This document shows, one piece after another, positions 13,771-27,587 of a DNA stretch of 64,000 nucleotides (its first letter is position 1; each line of letters starts with the position of its first letter). Origin of the DNA: Morinoia aosen (Eukaryota > Arthropoda > Malacostraca > Amphipoda > Talitridae); contig CM059569.1 in the NCBI GenBank assembly GCA_030386875.1, positions 41,703,842 to 41,767,841 of the forward strand. Direction: 5' to 3'. The position numbers and the translations under genes are program-made. The notes beneath the pieces are model-generated. The model saw only the letters and a program-made list of their open reading frames with translations. It was not told the DNA's origin and searched no databases.

Positions 13771-14954
13771 TAGGATACGTTTTAGTCCGTAGCAGAGCAA
13801 ACTTTGCAGATTCCGCTTCTTACACTATAGGTCTCTGTGCACTAGAATACGTTATCGAAGATATGTACGTTCTTCCTGTTCATTTAGAAACAGTTTTGCA
13901 AGTGAATTTCAATTGTGATTTTAAAACAACATCGCCGATTTCACGAATGTACTATAGGTTACTTACACTGTGTAGAGTAAAAGTAAAAAAAATTCCATTA
14001 TGAGACAATGTTCTTCAATTTCGTATTCAACCAAAGAATTATCTTGAAAGATATTTTGGTTCGTGTTTTAAATACATACTTGTAATACAAACCCAGAGCT
14101 TGAAAATATTTTCGGAAAATATTTTGTGTACTAGAGAATCTAAACTGGTTTTCCATTGACTACAACAGCGCAGTGAATGAATGAAATGCAGCATTAATTT
14201 CTGGAAGAAGTATTGCTGTTGATATGCCATCTCATCCCATCTCGGTGAATGCAATTGGGGCTATTTCTTTTTACTTTCCCATCAAAATTATCCCAACGAC
14301 CTCCAATGAGCAACCAACTTTTTAAATCTATGAAGTTTCAATTCCCTTTTTTCCTATCGCAAACGCAAAGTTTGCTCGGCCATTGCACCAGCACGAATTA
14401 CTCCTCCAGCACCAAAAAACACTCGCAAGTAGTCGCAAACTTGACTCTAGCATTTTTTCCATTGCTATCTTCGTTGAAATGAGAACCGGAGAAAGAGAAG
14501 GAGATCAGGATTAGGTGTTACATTCAGCCACGCTTCTGTAGAAATGGTTATTGCTGCCGTTAAGGGTCTCTAGGCAGTCCAATGCAAATCTTAGCGACGC
14601 TGAGCTAGGGTTGGAATAGCCGTTCCCGTCGCTACATTTTGTCATTGAGACACACTCTTGGCTGTAACTGCGCCAAAAATTATCTCTCATCTCTGGATCA
14701 GACCATTATCGTGGTAATGAAATTTCTTCTATTTATCTACATGGAATTTCCAATTTCAAGCGAGTGTTTCTTGAACCGCTAACTCATTTTTGAAGCAATT
14801 ACTATACCGTGATAATGATCATATGTAGGGAACTAATGTTCCTCATATAGGTATGGCTCCGACCGTGAAATTTGGTATTAGTTCATTTTCTCAATGATGT
14901 ATTGAAAGTTGAGGAATGCAACACTGACCTCATTAACCGTTGCTGATTATCAAT
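13771..14954. other. Non-coding stretch
   Basis: No gene, RNA or repeat recognised. Short frames only. Confidence 0.5.
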
Positions 14955-15018
14955 TCCTATAACGTTCAAGTCCTATAACGTTCAAGTCATATAACGTTCA
15001 AGTCCTATAACGTTCAGG
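14955..15018. repeat. 16-bp tandem repeat, 4 copies
   Basis: TCCTATAACGTTCAAG repeats head to tail at 14,955, 14,971, 14,987 and 15,003 with two substitutions in total. Confidence 0.95.
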
Positions 15019-16212
15019 TTTACTGAAAACTCGAGTTATACATGACAGTTTTTGAAGTTTATTTTCTCCAATGAAAAAGCGTCATTAATACTGGAAATAT
15101 GAAAAAAATTGATGTCACTGGTAGGATAATTGGAATAAAGAGTTAAAATTTAATTTAAAAATCTTAAATTTGGAGTGAATTTAACATGATTCAAAAACGC
15201 ATCAGCAATGTACGTAGTATTCTTGACAGCGATGAATGGCGATTGCACTAACAAAGAACTTCTCTCTGTAACTTACAATAATTTTTAGCTAAAAATGAAT
15301 GTCGAGTTATCCTTTGAAGGTTTAACTCAGAAAGATGAAGCACCTAAGCACGATATACGAGTACTGTACGAGTATATCGCTGTCACATGACACTTGATGC
15401 CCTGTCGTTCCTTGCCAACACTACATAAGTTTCAGAATCTATTCGATAATGAATTTTTTTCTGTTAACTTTCTATTGTTCCACCGATTTTTGAATGTTCT
15501 TTTCTGTTGTTAATTATACATAATGAGGCTGAATTTGAAATCCTACTCAGATATTATGCACTTGCAAACACCCACGTATGCTAATTTATGTATTTACTAA
15601 TAAACATACATACCTATATTATCCACTTACTAGTAAACACATGTACAAGCAAATTTCAAATCATTCGCCACAGCGTTTTTCCTGCAATGAACGCTAGTTC
15701 TAGCAGCGCACTAAACAGATTCTTCTCTCAATTCTCGTCCAATTATTGAACAGTGTAAGGGAATGGGTTTGTAAAAGTTAAATACTGTTAACATTTATGT
15801 AAAATGTCTCCACCATTATTACTCGTAATGAGATATTCAATGTTTGCATGAACAAAACAAATGAAGATAATTTTAACTCACAGAGTGATTTGGTGTACTA
15901 AAAATGGCTTTAACTCCTTTTCCCGTATACAAGAAATATTCTGAACGCTAGTTTCGAAGCTCAATAGCAAATTTCCTGGAGGGTAAACTGGCAGAAAGCA
16001 GTCAACAAAGACACGAAACCACATCCGCTCTCACGTCCACATCAGAAACGTCGTTTGAGTACTAAGCTAATCTCCTCACCGAGGGCTTAGACAAAGATAG
16101 AATTCGCTTACATCGAAGTGCTCAATCAACAGCATCTCGGTCTTCCCGGTGTGACAAGAAATCTCTGTCGGTCGACAACATCTTGTCAATTCACCGAATT
16201 TGCTACACGGGT
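15019..16212. other. Non-coding stretch
   Basis: No gene or RNA recognised. Confidence 0.5.
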
Positions 16213-16395
16213 AATACTGACACATTTTCGCTTTACTGAAGACGTTTTCTCCCTACTGACACATTTTCTCTCTACCGACACATTTTCGCCTTACTGACAA
16301 ATTTTCTCCCCATTGATATTTTTCAGGTTCCCTGTGCAATCACTATTGCCTCTCCCTACCGACACATTTTCTCCCTCCTAACACATTTTCTCTCA
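16213..16395. repeat. Degenerate ACTGACACATTTTCTCCCT repeat
   Basis: Eight or so imperfect copies of a phrase CTGACACATTTTCTCCCTAC, interrupted by about 30 bases of unrelated sequence near 16,320-16,350. Confidence 0.75.
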
Positions 16396-16767
16396 ATCAC
16401 CACTGACCTAAGATCCGACCACTTCCGAAAGCACATTTTTCTTCGAACGTGACTACTGTTGAAACGGCAATTCAGCAACACTTGCAGCATTTCGCTGTGA
16501 ACTCATCAGTCGACATTGTTTCTCTATCGGATCACCATCGAGTTAGCTCGCGAGAAAGCGTTTTTCCACGCACACTTTAGGCAAGTCTAAGCAGACTGTC
16601 TTCCAGGAAAACATATTACTGCGTTTGCAGTCGACTGGAAATTCCAAGACAGGAAACACGGACAATACATAATACATACGTTCAATTCATGGGTAAGTTT
16701 ACTACCTTGAAGTTCTTTAAATGAAGACAGTTTGTACGTTCGTACGTCTATTCAAGAGCCTATTTTT

Positions 16768-16955
16768 CGACAATTTTAGACATGATTCGATCGTGAACCA
16801 ATTGTTCGACAATATCATTCGATCGAAATCGTATTTTTTTGACAATTTCAAACATTATTCGGTCGAGAACCTATTTTGCGACAATATCAAACATTATTCT
16901 ATTAAGAGCCTATTTTTCAACAATTTCAAACATTAGACGGTGGAAATCTACTTTT
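16768..16955. repeat. About 39-bp diverged tandem repeat, 4-5 copies
   Basis: The phrase CGACAATTTCAAACATTATT followed by CGGTCGAGAACCTATTTTT recurs with a period near 39 bp. Since 39 is divisible by three, one plus-strand frame stays open (Phe/Asp/Asn-rich). This is probably a repeat effect. Confidence 0.75.
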
Positions 16956-17329
16956 CGACTTTCTGAGTCCAAATTCCCGACTGAATAGCTTTTAGATTTC
17001 GAGGGGCAACATGCCCTCTGCAGCTCATCGAATATTAGACCGCCCAAAATACCCCACATGCCTGGCAAGCTTCAATTCCCGTAGCACGGATACGAAGCCC
17101 GGCGATTACTGGCAAAGTGACGGGCCAAAATTCCAGTCGGGATCGGTAAACGCTGCGCCGCGCGTCATGTTTTCGTGTAACTTTAGGGATTTCAATTTTA
17201 AATTTAAACATCTATTGAAAGGAACTCAATAACAAAGAATTGAACAAGCTGGAAAATCAAGTAAAGGAAATAGTTCCTGAGCTCTTCAAGATTCAAACTT
17301 TGAATACTTGGGCTATATCGACTGCTTAA
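16956..17329. other. Non-coding stretch
   Basis: Slightly GC-richer at 17,010-17,170. Nothing recognised. Confidence 0.5.
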
Positions 17330-17538
17330 CACGTTAATTGCGGCAGGTTAAGCTGAAGTTCAATATTAAAGTTAATTTTAGAGATAAATTTTGAAAAATA
17401 ACGAACAGTTAATAGGTCGTGGTTTCATTTAATATTAATATATTAATTATGAAAATTAACTTAGTGATTGCAGGTCAGTCAGCAGCATTATAAAAATCCA
17501 TTCAGTGACCACCGGTGGGTCACGTCGCACTCAAAGTA
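17330..17538 (+). mobile_element. TTAA-flanked MITE (copy 1, 209 bp)
   Basis: The start CACGTTAATTGCGGC and the end, read on the other strand, ACTTTGAGTGCGACGTGACC form diverged inverted termini. TTAA precedes the element and TTGA follows. Internal GACCACCGGTGGGTCACG is itself a palindromic hairpin. Copies at 24.6 and 57.9 kb match it in length and internal order. TTAA target sites are typical of piggyBac-type elements; the superfamily call is inference. Confidence 0.7.
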
Positions 17539-19646
17539 TTGAATTTTGGTTGTGCTTGTGTTCACTGCAGCCACGATGGGTGAGAAGTTATTGTTATCGT
17601 TGAGTATGTACAAGTTTTGAGTGTTGTGTTGAATGAAAAATTAGTTTACGTGAAGCCAACACAACATGACTAAGCACTGTTTTATATTTTACCTTCTGTG
17701 AAGTAACTTTGAACATAAACCTCTTTTACACCGATTCCGTGGAAAAATGCGTACATTCAGTAGAAGTTTATACTATAGTAAATATTATGCACATTTGTAT
17801 TCTATAACATATTCGTTAATAGTAAATTTAATCTCAACAAACATATGTAAAATATATCAAACGAATACACAAACCAACCACGCAGCATGGCTGTTTCAAT
17901 CTCTGACCCTAAATACAGATTTCTTCAAAAGAATAAAGGTTTAAATATTTTCAACACGTGTGTTGGAAATAGAACCCATATAATGAAACGAAACTCTGCA
18001 AAACGAAATTTAAAGAAATTCCATACCAACGGATATTTATTCTCATGAACTTAATATCAATGGTTTTTCCATAAATGAAGTTCCAAAGGAACTTCTTCGT
18101 AAACACAATAGACGTCATTAACAGTTACGACCAGAGCTCAATTAAAGGTATTTCCTCCCTGATTCTTATGCGTTGTTCTAAAGAATCTGAAGACCTTATA
18201 ATTTGGGATCGAACCCTCACATTTTATGAAGGAACTATTGTTCTCTTCACTGATACAAACAAACCCCTTGAGAAAAGTCTAAAATCCCCCATTTTGGTCG
18301 GGTGGCTCTCCCTTTGAAAATTTCAAGAACTGAACACGACCGACAAACGCAGGCCAAAATGCAGCAACGATTGCTTTGAAATCCGCTCTTGTGAGTTGTA
18401 AACAAACTTCGAGCGAGGATGGAAGGTTGATTGCGAATTGTACTGGAGTGACCCTCGGAAAAATGCGGGTATCGAAGCAGATCAAATGAAGCTTCGGCAA
18501 ATCACTGCATTCAGAGGCCGTCACTCGGAAATTTGTCCATGAAAATTAGCTGTCTGAACGTAACATATAGCGTTTCCATGAATAATGCATGCCAAAGGTA
18601 ATTAATTCCATCTCATGCATTAGGAGTTGGATCGAAGGATGCCATTTTCTGCCTTAATTTCCCCTCATCAATCTTACCCTCATATACAGACTTTCCCCTC
18701 ATCAGTGATTTGAAAACCTTACCCTCGAATTACCCTATTTGTCGAATCGGGTTTGTACTTTTGTAGCTCGCATTTTCAGTCGCTTATGCGCTTTGCATTC
18801 ATGTTTTCTGAAAATTAATTTTTCCATTGATTCCTGAAAATTGAAAATGGTGCTTGGTAGGGACAAATTTTCTGACCGCTAATAAAAACACGAGTTGCTA
18901 AAGCACTTCTGTGACTGAAATTCCAGGTATATTTCAGGCAAAGAAGTGGTGTGGAAACGGAAAAACTTCCTAGATTCCTACAACCAAAGTGTATGTCTAA
19001 TTTTTATGTATTTGCCGACTTTCGTGAAACAAATTTGATCAATTCTGCTTTTGCAGAAGATTACACGGAAGCTATGAAAGCTTCAACCCTGAGCGCTTTC
19101 ATCTCACGCTGTCTTGAAAACGTCGGAGAATCATCAACCGGAATAAAAACAGAATTTAAATAACTCCTACACTTGAACTTTCAAGTACACTGAATGTTTT
19201 TTACATTTCATTTAACGATGAATGTTGTTTGTGACCGCGTAAGAAGTTTCAAATAAAGTTCCAAAATAAATCCTATTGAATCAGTGGGCTGCACAAACTT
19301 TTCGAGGGCAATGCCTTTGCATCAAATTTTCAGCCAATGATCCCAATGTTAATTCAACTTCACCGTCTGAAAACACATATTTCCCATTCACGAACGGGCA
19401 AAAATTGTTTATGCAATTTACAGGCGTGTTGAGTTAGACCGCAACGGCATACGAGTCAATAATTACATTCAATTCATGCGTAGACGCCGCATGTGCTTGA
19501 CTGAAGCCAATTGAACAGCTCTGCAGAAACCCTGCGTCATCCTTCGGCTTCCCTCTACTCTGCTCCCCTCGTATCCCCTCTGGGGAAAACCTCCCTCTTC
19601 CACTCTGTAAATAGCCCTCTGTTCTCCTCTTTCGAGGAGTAGGTAT
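17539..19646. other. Non-coding stretch
   Basis: No gene or RNA recognised. Short frames at 17,747, 18,075 and 18,951 carry no familiar motif. Confidence 0.5.
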
Positions 19647-19917
19647 CACGGTAGAAGAAACAAGGTAGGGTCAAACCTATCTTTATATTGTCGTCCATGT
19701 TCGCAATGCTGACGTCATGGCAGCAAACCAATGGCAGCACGCATATTACATCAGGCATCGCTGCTAGCCCCAAATATGGCGCCACTATTGACCTAACGAC
19801 ATGTCGCAACGGTGACGTCATAAATTTTGTTTGAAATAACTCCATTCCATCAGCTTGCCTAACATGAAGAGGTGTATTATCCCCTAGAAATGATTCTACC
19901 TCGTTACCTCTACCTTG
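19647..19917 (-). mobile_element. hAT-like MITE with TGACGTCA pair (copy 2, inverted)
   Basis: This is the same family as the copy at 13.5 kb but in the opposite orientation. The minus-strand reading begins at the right end with a GGTAGAGGTAACGAGGTAGA-like terminus. TGACGTCA occurs at 19,710-19,717 and 19,813-19,820. Flanking 8-mers GTAGGTAT and GTACAAAT match only at 5 of 8 positions, so the target duplication is eroded or uncertain. Confidence 0.8.
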
Positions 19918-20160
19918 GTACAAATGGAGACCACTCTGTTCTGGAATATTGCCTCAGCTTCAGTTCACCTTACTGAGTGCAATAACGGGCACCTCAATAA
20001 CGCGGCAGGCAATAGTGCAGACAACTGCTTCCGAGACAGCGTTCCTTGCTCCTTAAATCATTGAAGCGCCTCGTAAACAGCCTCTTGCCCAGGATTCAGC
20101 CTCGTCAATTCCCCAGAATTTATTGGTCCTTTGCAGCCCAGTTCCAATCAGGACTACGGC
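19918..20160. other. Spacer between two MITE copies
   Basis: This is a 243-bp spacer between two oppositely oriented copies of the same MITE. No feature recognised. Confidence 0.6.
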
Positions 20161-20432
20161 CATGGTAGAGGAAACAAGGTAGAGTCATTTCTATGCGGGG
20201 AAATACACGTCCTCTGTTTCCGCTAGCCAATAAAAAGGCTTTATTTCAAACAAACATTATGACGTCACCATTGCGAGATGTTGTTAGACCAATAGTGGTG
20301 GCAGATTTGTAACTAGCAGTGTTGCCAGATGCAATATGAGCGCTGCTACTGGTTCGTTGCCATGACGTCACCCTTGCCACACGGTTAAAGAAAAAACAGC
20401 TGGTTTGACCCTACCTTGTTTCTTCCTTCGTG
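20161..20432 (+). mobile_element. hAT-like MITE with TGACGTCA pair (copy 3)
   Basis: Termini CATGGTAGAGGAAACAAGGT and the complementary ACCTTGTTTCTTCCTTCGTG bound 272 bp. Flanks ACTACGGC (20,153-20,160) and GCTACGGC (20,433-20,440) match at 7 of 8 bases, supporting an 8-bp target duplication. TGACGTCA occurs at 20,260-20,267 and 20,363-20,370. Confidence 0.88.
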
Positions 20433-20440
20433 GCTACGGC

Positions 20441-22726
20441 TTTGCCCATCATTTTGTTGCGAAAAATATTTAGAACACAGCAAGTCTAGCGAGGGGTATT
20501 GTTTGCGGTTTCACCACGATGTCCAACTCTTGAATGAAGATTTGAGAACAGACCTTGAAATGATGTCAAAAATAGCCTTAGATAAAGATGACTTAAGAGC
20601 CACTGCTGAATACTGCGAAGTGAAAGGATTAGTATATTATAAAATAGACCTCTTTCTAAATAGATAATCAGAAGAGTTCTTTGCATTTGTAATCAGCTAT
20701 GGACAACAGTTAGTAAGAGTAAATAATATACATTTGTAATGTATTTTTTTGTTTTCACTCCTTCTCGTTCAGCACTTAGAGAAATTGTTAGAGTTTCGCT
20801 GATTGCTGCGGATCCTGAAACTATTTATTTTCGGGTTCACATTCAGTTTACTCAAAACCATTTTCATTCAAATCTTCTAATATTACTTAGGGACGTTTTT
20901 GTGGTTTATGTGTTTTGAATATGTGTTTTGAAATCCCAAAGTAATTTCTGAAACACATAAAATAAATACTCTTATTTTATTATGCCAATGTTTCCTCTTT
21001 TGTGACCTATATCCAATTTTTATTAGCACTTTTCTGCAGAAAACGTCCTTATATCATAATTATTTTTCGACTCTCGAAACATATTAAATGCCGCATTAAG
21101 TATCCAACATGTTAAATACCATTATTAAAATGAAACAAATTATATTCCTGATTAAATGTGAAACAAATTCAAAGTCACATTAAATATTAAGCATATTAAA
21201 TGTCATACTAAATATGCAACATATTAAATACCATATTTAATCTGAAACATATCAAATACCTTATGTAATTAAACACATCAAATTCAGCCCAATCGTGAAA
21301 TTCGACGATTTTGGCAAAATTGACGAGTTCAGCATGGCAGGTTCACATCAATGGAAGGCAGGCTTGTTTATTTAATTCCCTTCCTCTAATTAGGCTCGTG
21401 TCCGAATACTTTTTCTGCTGGTCAGCTAACGTAGGATTATAAAGTATTTCCGCCGCTGCAGACCACAACATTACGCTGGTAAATTTATCTCATGTACATA
21501 TTAAAAGCGAATAACTCTAAATTCACCTGATTATTAACTATTGACTCTTTGCATCAAAATCATTTTCTGCCATATTCGTATATGTGTGTATAATCATATA
21601 GCTATGAGACTTAAGGTTATTGACTTGGAGTATGTACATAAAAGTGATACATGCAGTCATAATGTATTTTCAAATACAATATACCTATAAGTACATCTTT
21701 AAAAGGCATGCTATCTCATCGTGATTCTTCCTCTAGACTCATTTCAAACCTAATAAAAATTTATTTATCATTTTTTTTTCATAAATGCATGACTAAAAAC
21801 ATTTTCTACAATGTTAATGATGCATCAACAGCATTGCACAGAAATTGAATATCATGAAATCAGTATTTTGAGTTATATGTGAATGAGATCTTGTATTTCT
21901 GGCCTCTGACAAAAGAATATTCCCATTGTTTTCAATTTTTCATGTGACTCGTGCAAAGGTTTTGTGGCAGCATTTCAAGTGCTGAGTATTGTTTATGGTG
22001 AAATTCAATTAAGAAAAATCACACACTTGGATATTTTACCCAGGATAAAAGCTGATATCTGAAGCCGAAACTTATAGAAATGAATTCCAGCTATACTTGG
22101 GTTAAAAAATATATTAAAATTGTGTGTGCATCAGCCGCACATAATTCATTAAATGCAACGAAATTAGTTTAAAAGAAGTGTAATTAAATTATTCAAAATT
22201 CAAATTAATCAAATTATATATAAAGGAAAAATTATTTAACTCATTAACTGCTACGAATTGAATGACGAAAATCAATTTGAGAAGCAATTCTTGTCATTAA
22301 ACCGCCAGTCTACAATAGCTTCAATTCCTTAAATACTCAATCGTAAATACAGTTAAAAAAGACAAACTCTGATTATTCTTGGCAGATGTTACGCTCGTTT
22401 ACAATATTTTCTGATTAAGAGTGGGCTGATATTTAAGACGATAACGTATGCATAAGTAATAATTAAGCATGGGGTCGTCTCTCTCGGATTTGTCCCATAT
22501 TCATTTTTCAACGGCGAGAATTGAGCTCCCAATGTATCTTGCTAACTTTTCACTACTTCTGTGGTTATTCTTTTCATACTTCTTGATATATAAAAAAAAC
22601 ATTGGAGAGTTGCAAGCGAGTCAATAACAATTATTATCGCATTAGTATTTGCAGGCCACGCTTTTCTTATTTTATGCTAAAATACTTATCTTTCTTATCG
22701 AAGAATTGCTTACCAGCTGGTTGATC
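20441..22726. other. Non-coding stretch
   Basis: No gene or RNA recognised. From about 21,085 to 21,285 the words ACATATTAAATACCATATTA and ATGAAACA recur in a very degenerate AT-rich tandem pattern. The open frame at 20,416-20,667 begins inside the MITE end and matches no family I know. Confidence 0.5.
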
Positions 22727-22890
22727 TCGCATTAGTATTTACATTCAGACTTGAAGTACTGGACCACAGCTACTCATTTTCCCTCGGTCATTATCACATT
22801 AGTACATGCATTTAGACTTGAAGTACAGTTTCTCCTCGGTCATTATCACATTAGTACATGGATTTAGACTTGAAGTAGTATTTTCCCTCG
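22727..22890. repeat. Three-copy tandem repeat (about 52-67 bp)
   Basis: CATTAGTA(C/T)(A/T)T followed by TTTAGACTTGAAGTA and CCTCGGTCATTATCA recurs three times. The first copy carries about 14 additional bases. Confidence 0.85.
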
Positions 22891-24615
22891 GTCACCACAC
22901 AAGCCCCGTATTGACTCCACCCCGCGTGCCGAGCTGCAATATGATAGTTGACGCATTGCCTTGCCAAAACTTGTCTGTGTGTCCAGCCCTTTAGGATGCA
23001 GCCCCCGATATTCTCTAGAATATTCATAGGATCCGCGATGGGTCAGTCCTTTGGACGGAGATTGGTGATGGCATTTCTGGCATTATCCACGACTTAAAAG
23101 TTTTCCCAGATAAAAGAATTAACCGACGTTGGTGAATAGAATCTAAAGAGAGATCCGAAGAGATGCTTCAAGCTAATCAAAGATATGCAAGAACATGGAT
23201 GTGAAATCCTTTAGGGAAGGGTTGCTGTAATCATTTCAATTTCAGTGGACCAGGAAAATATGAAGATCGTTGATCAGCGACAGCTGGCTCGACAGACACG
23301 AAAATTGGAACTGAACGTAGCTTGCATATTTCTTCCGAGCGCAGAACGCTTCTGCGAAGCATTTCCCTAGGAGATCAGTTGGGAAGATTAATGGTCGTTA
23401 GAAAACCCAAAATGGGTCTGGCATCGAGGATGAAAGTTCCTTAGTGAATGTGTTTACAAACCTTCACGCGATAACACGTAGACTTTTCTGGAATGATCTG
23501 AAGCGAAGCTTTCCAATCTAGATGAGTGTTTAAAAATTTAACTTTCCTTTTCCTACCAGCCTTCTGAGACTTATACCTCTTTATTCGGAGTAAAATCTGC
23601 TCAAACTAACTTATCATGATGAGTAGTACCGAATAAAAATTTTGCAAATTACGCATGCAAATGTAAATGTAAATACTTAGTTTCACAAAATTATGTGTGA
23701 TTCCGATGGTTTGGGCTTTGCTTCAAGTTAGTGCCTCTTTCAATTCGCGGTGGAAATTATTCTGTAAAATTTTTCTTATTAAATATTTCTGCATTTTTGA
23801 TAAGCAAATCGACGTCCCTTTGTATGTGAATGACAACTCTTTTTCTTCAATGTTCAGCGTGGCCTAATCTGCGCAAGGCTTCAAATGACCGAGTTCTTAA
23901 AGTTTTTCGTACATTCAATTGTCGAAACATGCAGAAATACATAATGAAAATATGCTTTAGACAGATACTCAAATTCTTCATTTAAAATTTGTTCAAAGCA
24001 TTTACACAAACTAATTCCAGTTCACTTATGCCTCTACGCTGAAATTTTGTAGTTTCTAAAGCCTACGAATATATTTTAAAAAACTGCATTCGCAAACTGA
24101 TACAAATATACAACCATGCCTCTTGGCTGGAATTGCGGGGAGTGTACTGCCTATGAATATATTTTAAATAACTGGATTCGTTCCGTCCTTTTGGTCTGTA
24201 GAGTGACTCTAGTGTTTCGAAAAACAGCCGACTATTTGTTTGCTGGCCACGTTTTTTGCACTCGAAACACGAGGTCGAGTTGCGTAACGTTCAAAAATTC
24301 TTCCTTGCTGCAGTTCCATTCGGCCTCACATTTCATGGTCAAACCTTCACGAGGTCATTTCTTTCTTTTTTTTGGTTGAGGTGTTCCATCGAAAACATCC
24401 ACTCCCTGCCATGTATCCCGCTCCAATTAACAAAATATTCCGGAGCTAAAAACTTGACTACTCAAACTTCCACGTTTTTGTTTGGCAATCTTTATTTTTG
24501 AGTTTCCTTCCCTTGCCAAACTCGCGTTGACAGCCGGCGACAGCGAGACGATTTGAAAGTTGCTCAAAAATTCAGCTGGACTTTAATTTTGCGAAAATTA
24601 CAACGGGATTTTTAA
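22891..24615. other. Non-coding stretch
   Basis: No gene or RNA recognised. Confidence 0.5.
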
Positions 24616-24834
24616 CACTTTCAGTGCGGCTGGTTAAACTGAAATGTTCAATATTCAACTCAAAATAAAGTTCATTTTTTAGATCAATTTTGACAATAAT
24701 GAAAGTTGAATAGACTGCGCCTTCATTTAGTTTTCATTAAGCATTTATCGGAATTGAGTTAGTGACTGCTGGTCGGTGCAGCGTTATGAAAATTCGCTCA
24801 GTGACCACCGGTGGGTCACGTCGCACCTAAAGTG
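24616..24834 (+). mobile_element. TTAA-flanked MITE (copy 2, 219 bp)
   Basis: The start CACTTTCAGTGCGGC and the end, complemented, CACTTTAGGTGCGACG form inverted termini. TTAA (24,612-24,615) precedes and ATAA follows. The internal GACCACCGGTGGGTCACG palindrome is identical to the one at 17.5 kb. No coding capacity. Confidence 0.78.
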
Positions 24835-27587
24835 ATAACGTTTAGAAACTACGCAGTATATTTCACGCTGAATGTAAGCTTCAACTTTTGTTTATTTTCA
24901 ATGAAACTCCTATGGAAAATGTGCCTTCAAAATTGGGTGTACGATAAGGGAGTAGATCCGACTTGTGACGAAGGATCGGCAATGAATTTGATTAGATTTT
25001 CATTCATGGTAGCAACATTAAATCTTAAATGATTCATATATTGCAAAGGTTAGTGGACACAAGTTCAGTCCCTAAAAACACTTTAAAATGAACAAGGTTC
25101 TCTGAGAACGCCTCAATTAGCACAATTGGTTATGCAATATTTAATATACCTGCAAGATTATTATTGACAAACACAATTAAATCTGGTCTCTTGATGTTAA
25201 ATGTGTGATGAAATCGTGCAATTTTCTTCCTGCTTGAAAGTCCTCGCATGAATCAGCAGCGGCATCATTGTGCACGAAAAGTATTTTATTTGTATGAAAA
25301 ATGTTAACAAAATATAATATAATCCTAAAGTCTCATAGGATTGATTATTATTTAATGTGCATTAGGAGGACTCAGTGTACGTGTAGTCAACAGATGGGGA
25401 AGTAAAGTTTCACGCTTTCGTTTTTATTAGCAACAGACGCACAAAAACTTGTATAGATCATATATAAAGCATGCAGTAAGAAAAACATGGCGTATGTGAG
25501 TCTTTTTCCCTACGACAATATTTTTGGAGAGTCGCGAAAAAAGAAATAGAAGAAATAGGATGAAACGAACAGTGAAATCAAGGCCTTAGCTTCAGGCGTG
25601 AAAACCTTCATTGATTTTTAATTTTATTTTCGAAAAATTAAATTTGCGATGAAGGCCTCTAATAAATACAGCGGGCTTATTGGCTTACAAGCACTTCATT
25701 ATCATTCTCTAATTTAATATTAGATGCTAATAATATTGCACGACAGAATCAGCCTTTGATGTCTCAGTGGAGAAAATATTCCCTCTAAAACAAGACCATT
25801 CTAACAGGTTCGTCCCAAATGAAATTAGATACAGAAAATAAAAATGTGTGCCCACAATCCAAAATTTACTTGTCAATACCCTTGATGCGCTCGGTCAGCC
25901 TGCATTTAAATCCGAATATGAAATGAAACCCGGCCGGGCTTTATGCCGAGCGGAACGTGTTTCTGTAAATGCGAGAAATTTGTGGCCGCGAGCGAGCGAG
26001 TTTCAGCATTTCAGACCCCGAGCTGTCAATGAAAATAGAGACGAGGCAGAGCCGTAATGCTGGCGTCGAAATGCGACCTCGAGAGGCAGAGCGTCAGCAT
26101 TTCCTCCGCTGCGTATCTTGGATACGGCACAGGGTACGTGGATTTATTTTGTCTTGTAGAGGGGGGGTGTCAGGTGGGATAGTATGTTGATTTCTGTGAG
26201 GTATAAAATGGTGAGTACATATATTTCTCTAATAATTATTCTAAGGAGTGGGAGTAAGATGGGTGAGTATATTCATTTCTCTAATTCTGTGGAGTAGGGT
26301 GTAAGATGGGTGACCATTTGAAAACAGTTTCATTAGCGGGCCACCGTAGTCATCTACATTGCTCATGTTTAAAGTTTTCTCACATTTTAGAATGTTAACT
26401 ACGAGCGACAAGTATTATAGCTGCAAAAGGGCATTTTTAAAATTAGCGACGAAAACCTGTAATATAAGGAAATAAAAAATGTAACGTAATTTTTAGTTAT
26501 ATATATGCAGAAGGTTATAGGCATGATGGTCACAAAATCCCTTGAAAATCAGCGTGAAATCTTCCACACATTAATCCCGACCGTAAAAAGATCTCAATTC
26601 CCTTTAAATACATACGCCTATTTCATATAACGGCCTCCTTCAAAAATACATCACTATTTCATATAATGCTAGGGTAAACGGTACTGAGCTGCACTTTGTT
26701 CAGATGAAGTATCTCGCGCCCTCGTCTCGGCCAAGATCGGCTCCCTGAATGCATTGGGAATCCATCGCCATTGTCCAGCGATAAGCAATATCGACCAGAG
26801 TTAACTTGGAGGGTCACTTGACCGAGCTGGATGTGTACCCTCGCCGGATTTACCTGCACTTCTAAATTGAAGTGGAACGTGCGGCATTAGCTCTTACGAG
26901 ACCATAAAGCGCCAGTAATCTCGTTAAACTTGTTCGCAATCACCAAATTTTTGCGAGAGTGAGATTTGCTCGAACGCTTAGTGACGCGTTCGATAAAGCT
27001 CGAGAGGGTTCATTCTTCGGTTCGCTTCATTTTATAACATCGCATAAGGATTTCCTGTAAAAGGTTTTCCTAAAACGCTACAGTTTCTCAAAATGAGTTT
27101 GACCAGTACTGTTGTCAACTTAGTTTTAGTGCTTTCCAATTTGTCGAATAATAAAATTTCCGAGCAAACTCTACTGAAAATAAATCCACCTCATTTGAAA
27201 TCCCCTCCTTCAGAATGTTGAATTGTAATGTCAATTTTGTTTTCATTAGTTACGAACCCTAAATTTGGATATCCAAATTCAAAATTCTCAGACAAAATCG
27301 AAAACTATCACGCAACACCTTTCACAAATAGGCAGAACTACACCACATTTAATGGGGTCATCAAGTGCACAGAGTCTGCAATTTCTAGAGTCGTAATTAC
27401 AACAGAATTTCAGTCCCAAATGCGTCCGTATCCTATTTAAGCAGTCATGCCACTCCAAGAGTTAAATCACTCTGGAATTTCTTTTCAGATTTATGCAGTC
27501 TCTAATTTCTGATCCACTGCATCTAAAAATCTAAACTTAGTTTCAATTTAAAGCTAACATTTTCTCTAACTTTTTACTCTCGCCATT
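24835..27587. other. Non-coding stretch
   Basis: No gene or RNA recognised. A GC-richer CpG patch lies at 25,925-26,130. A two-copy, about 60-bp imperfect duplication with GTAAGATGGGTGA words lies at 26,190-26,312. Confidence 0.5.
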
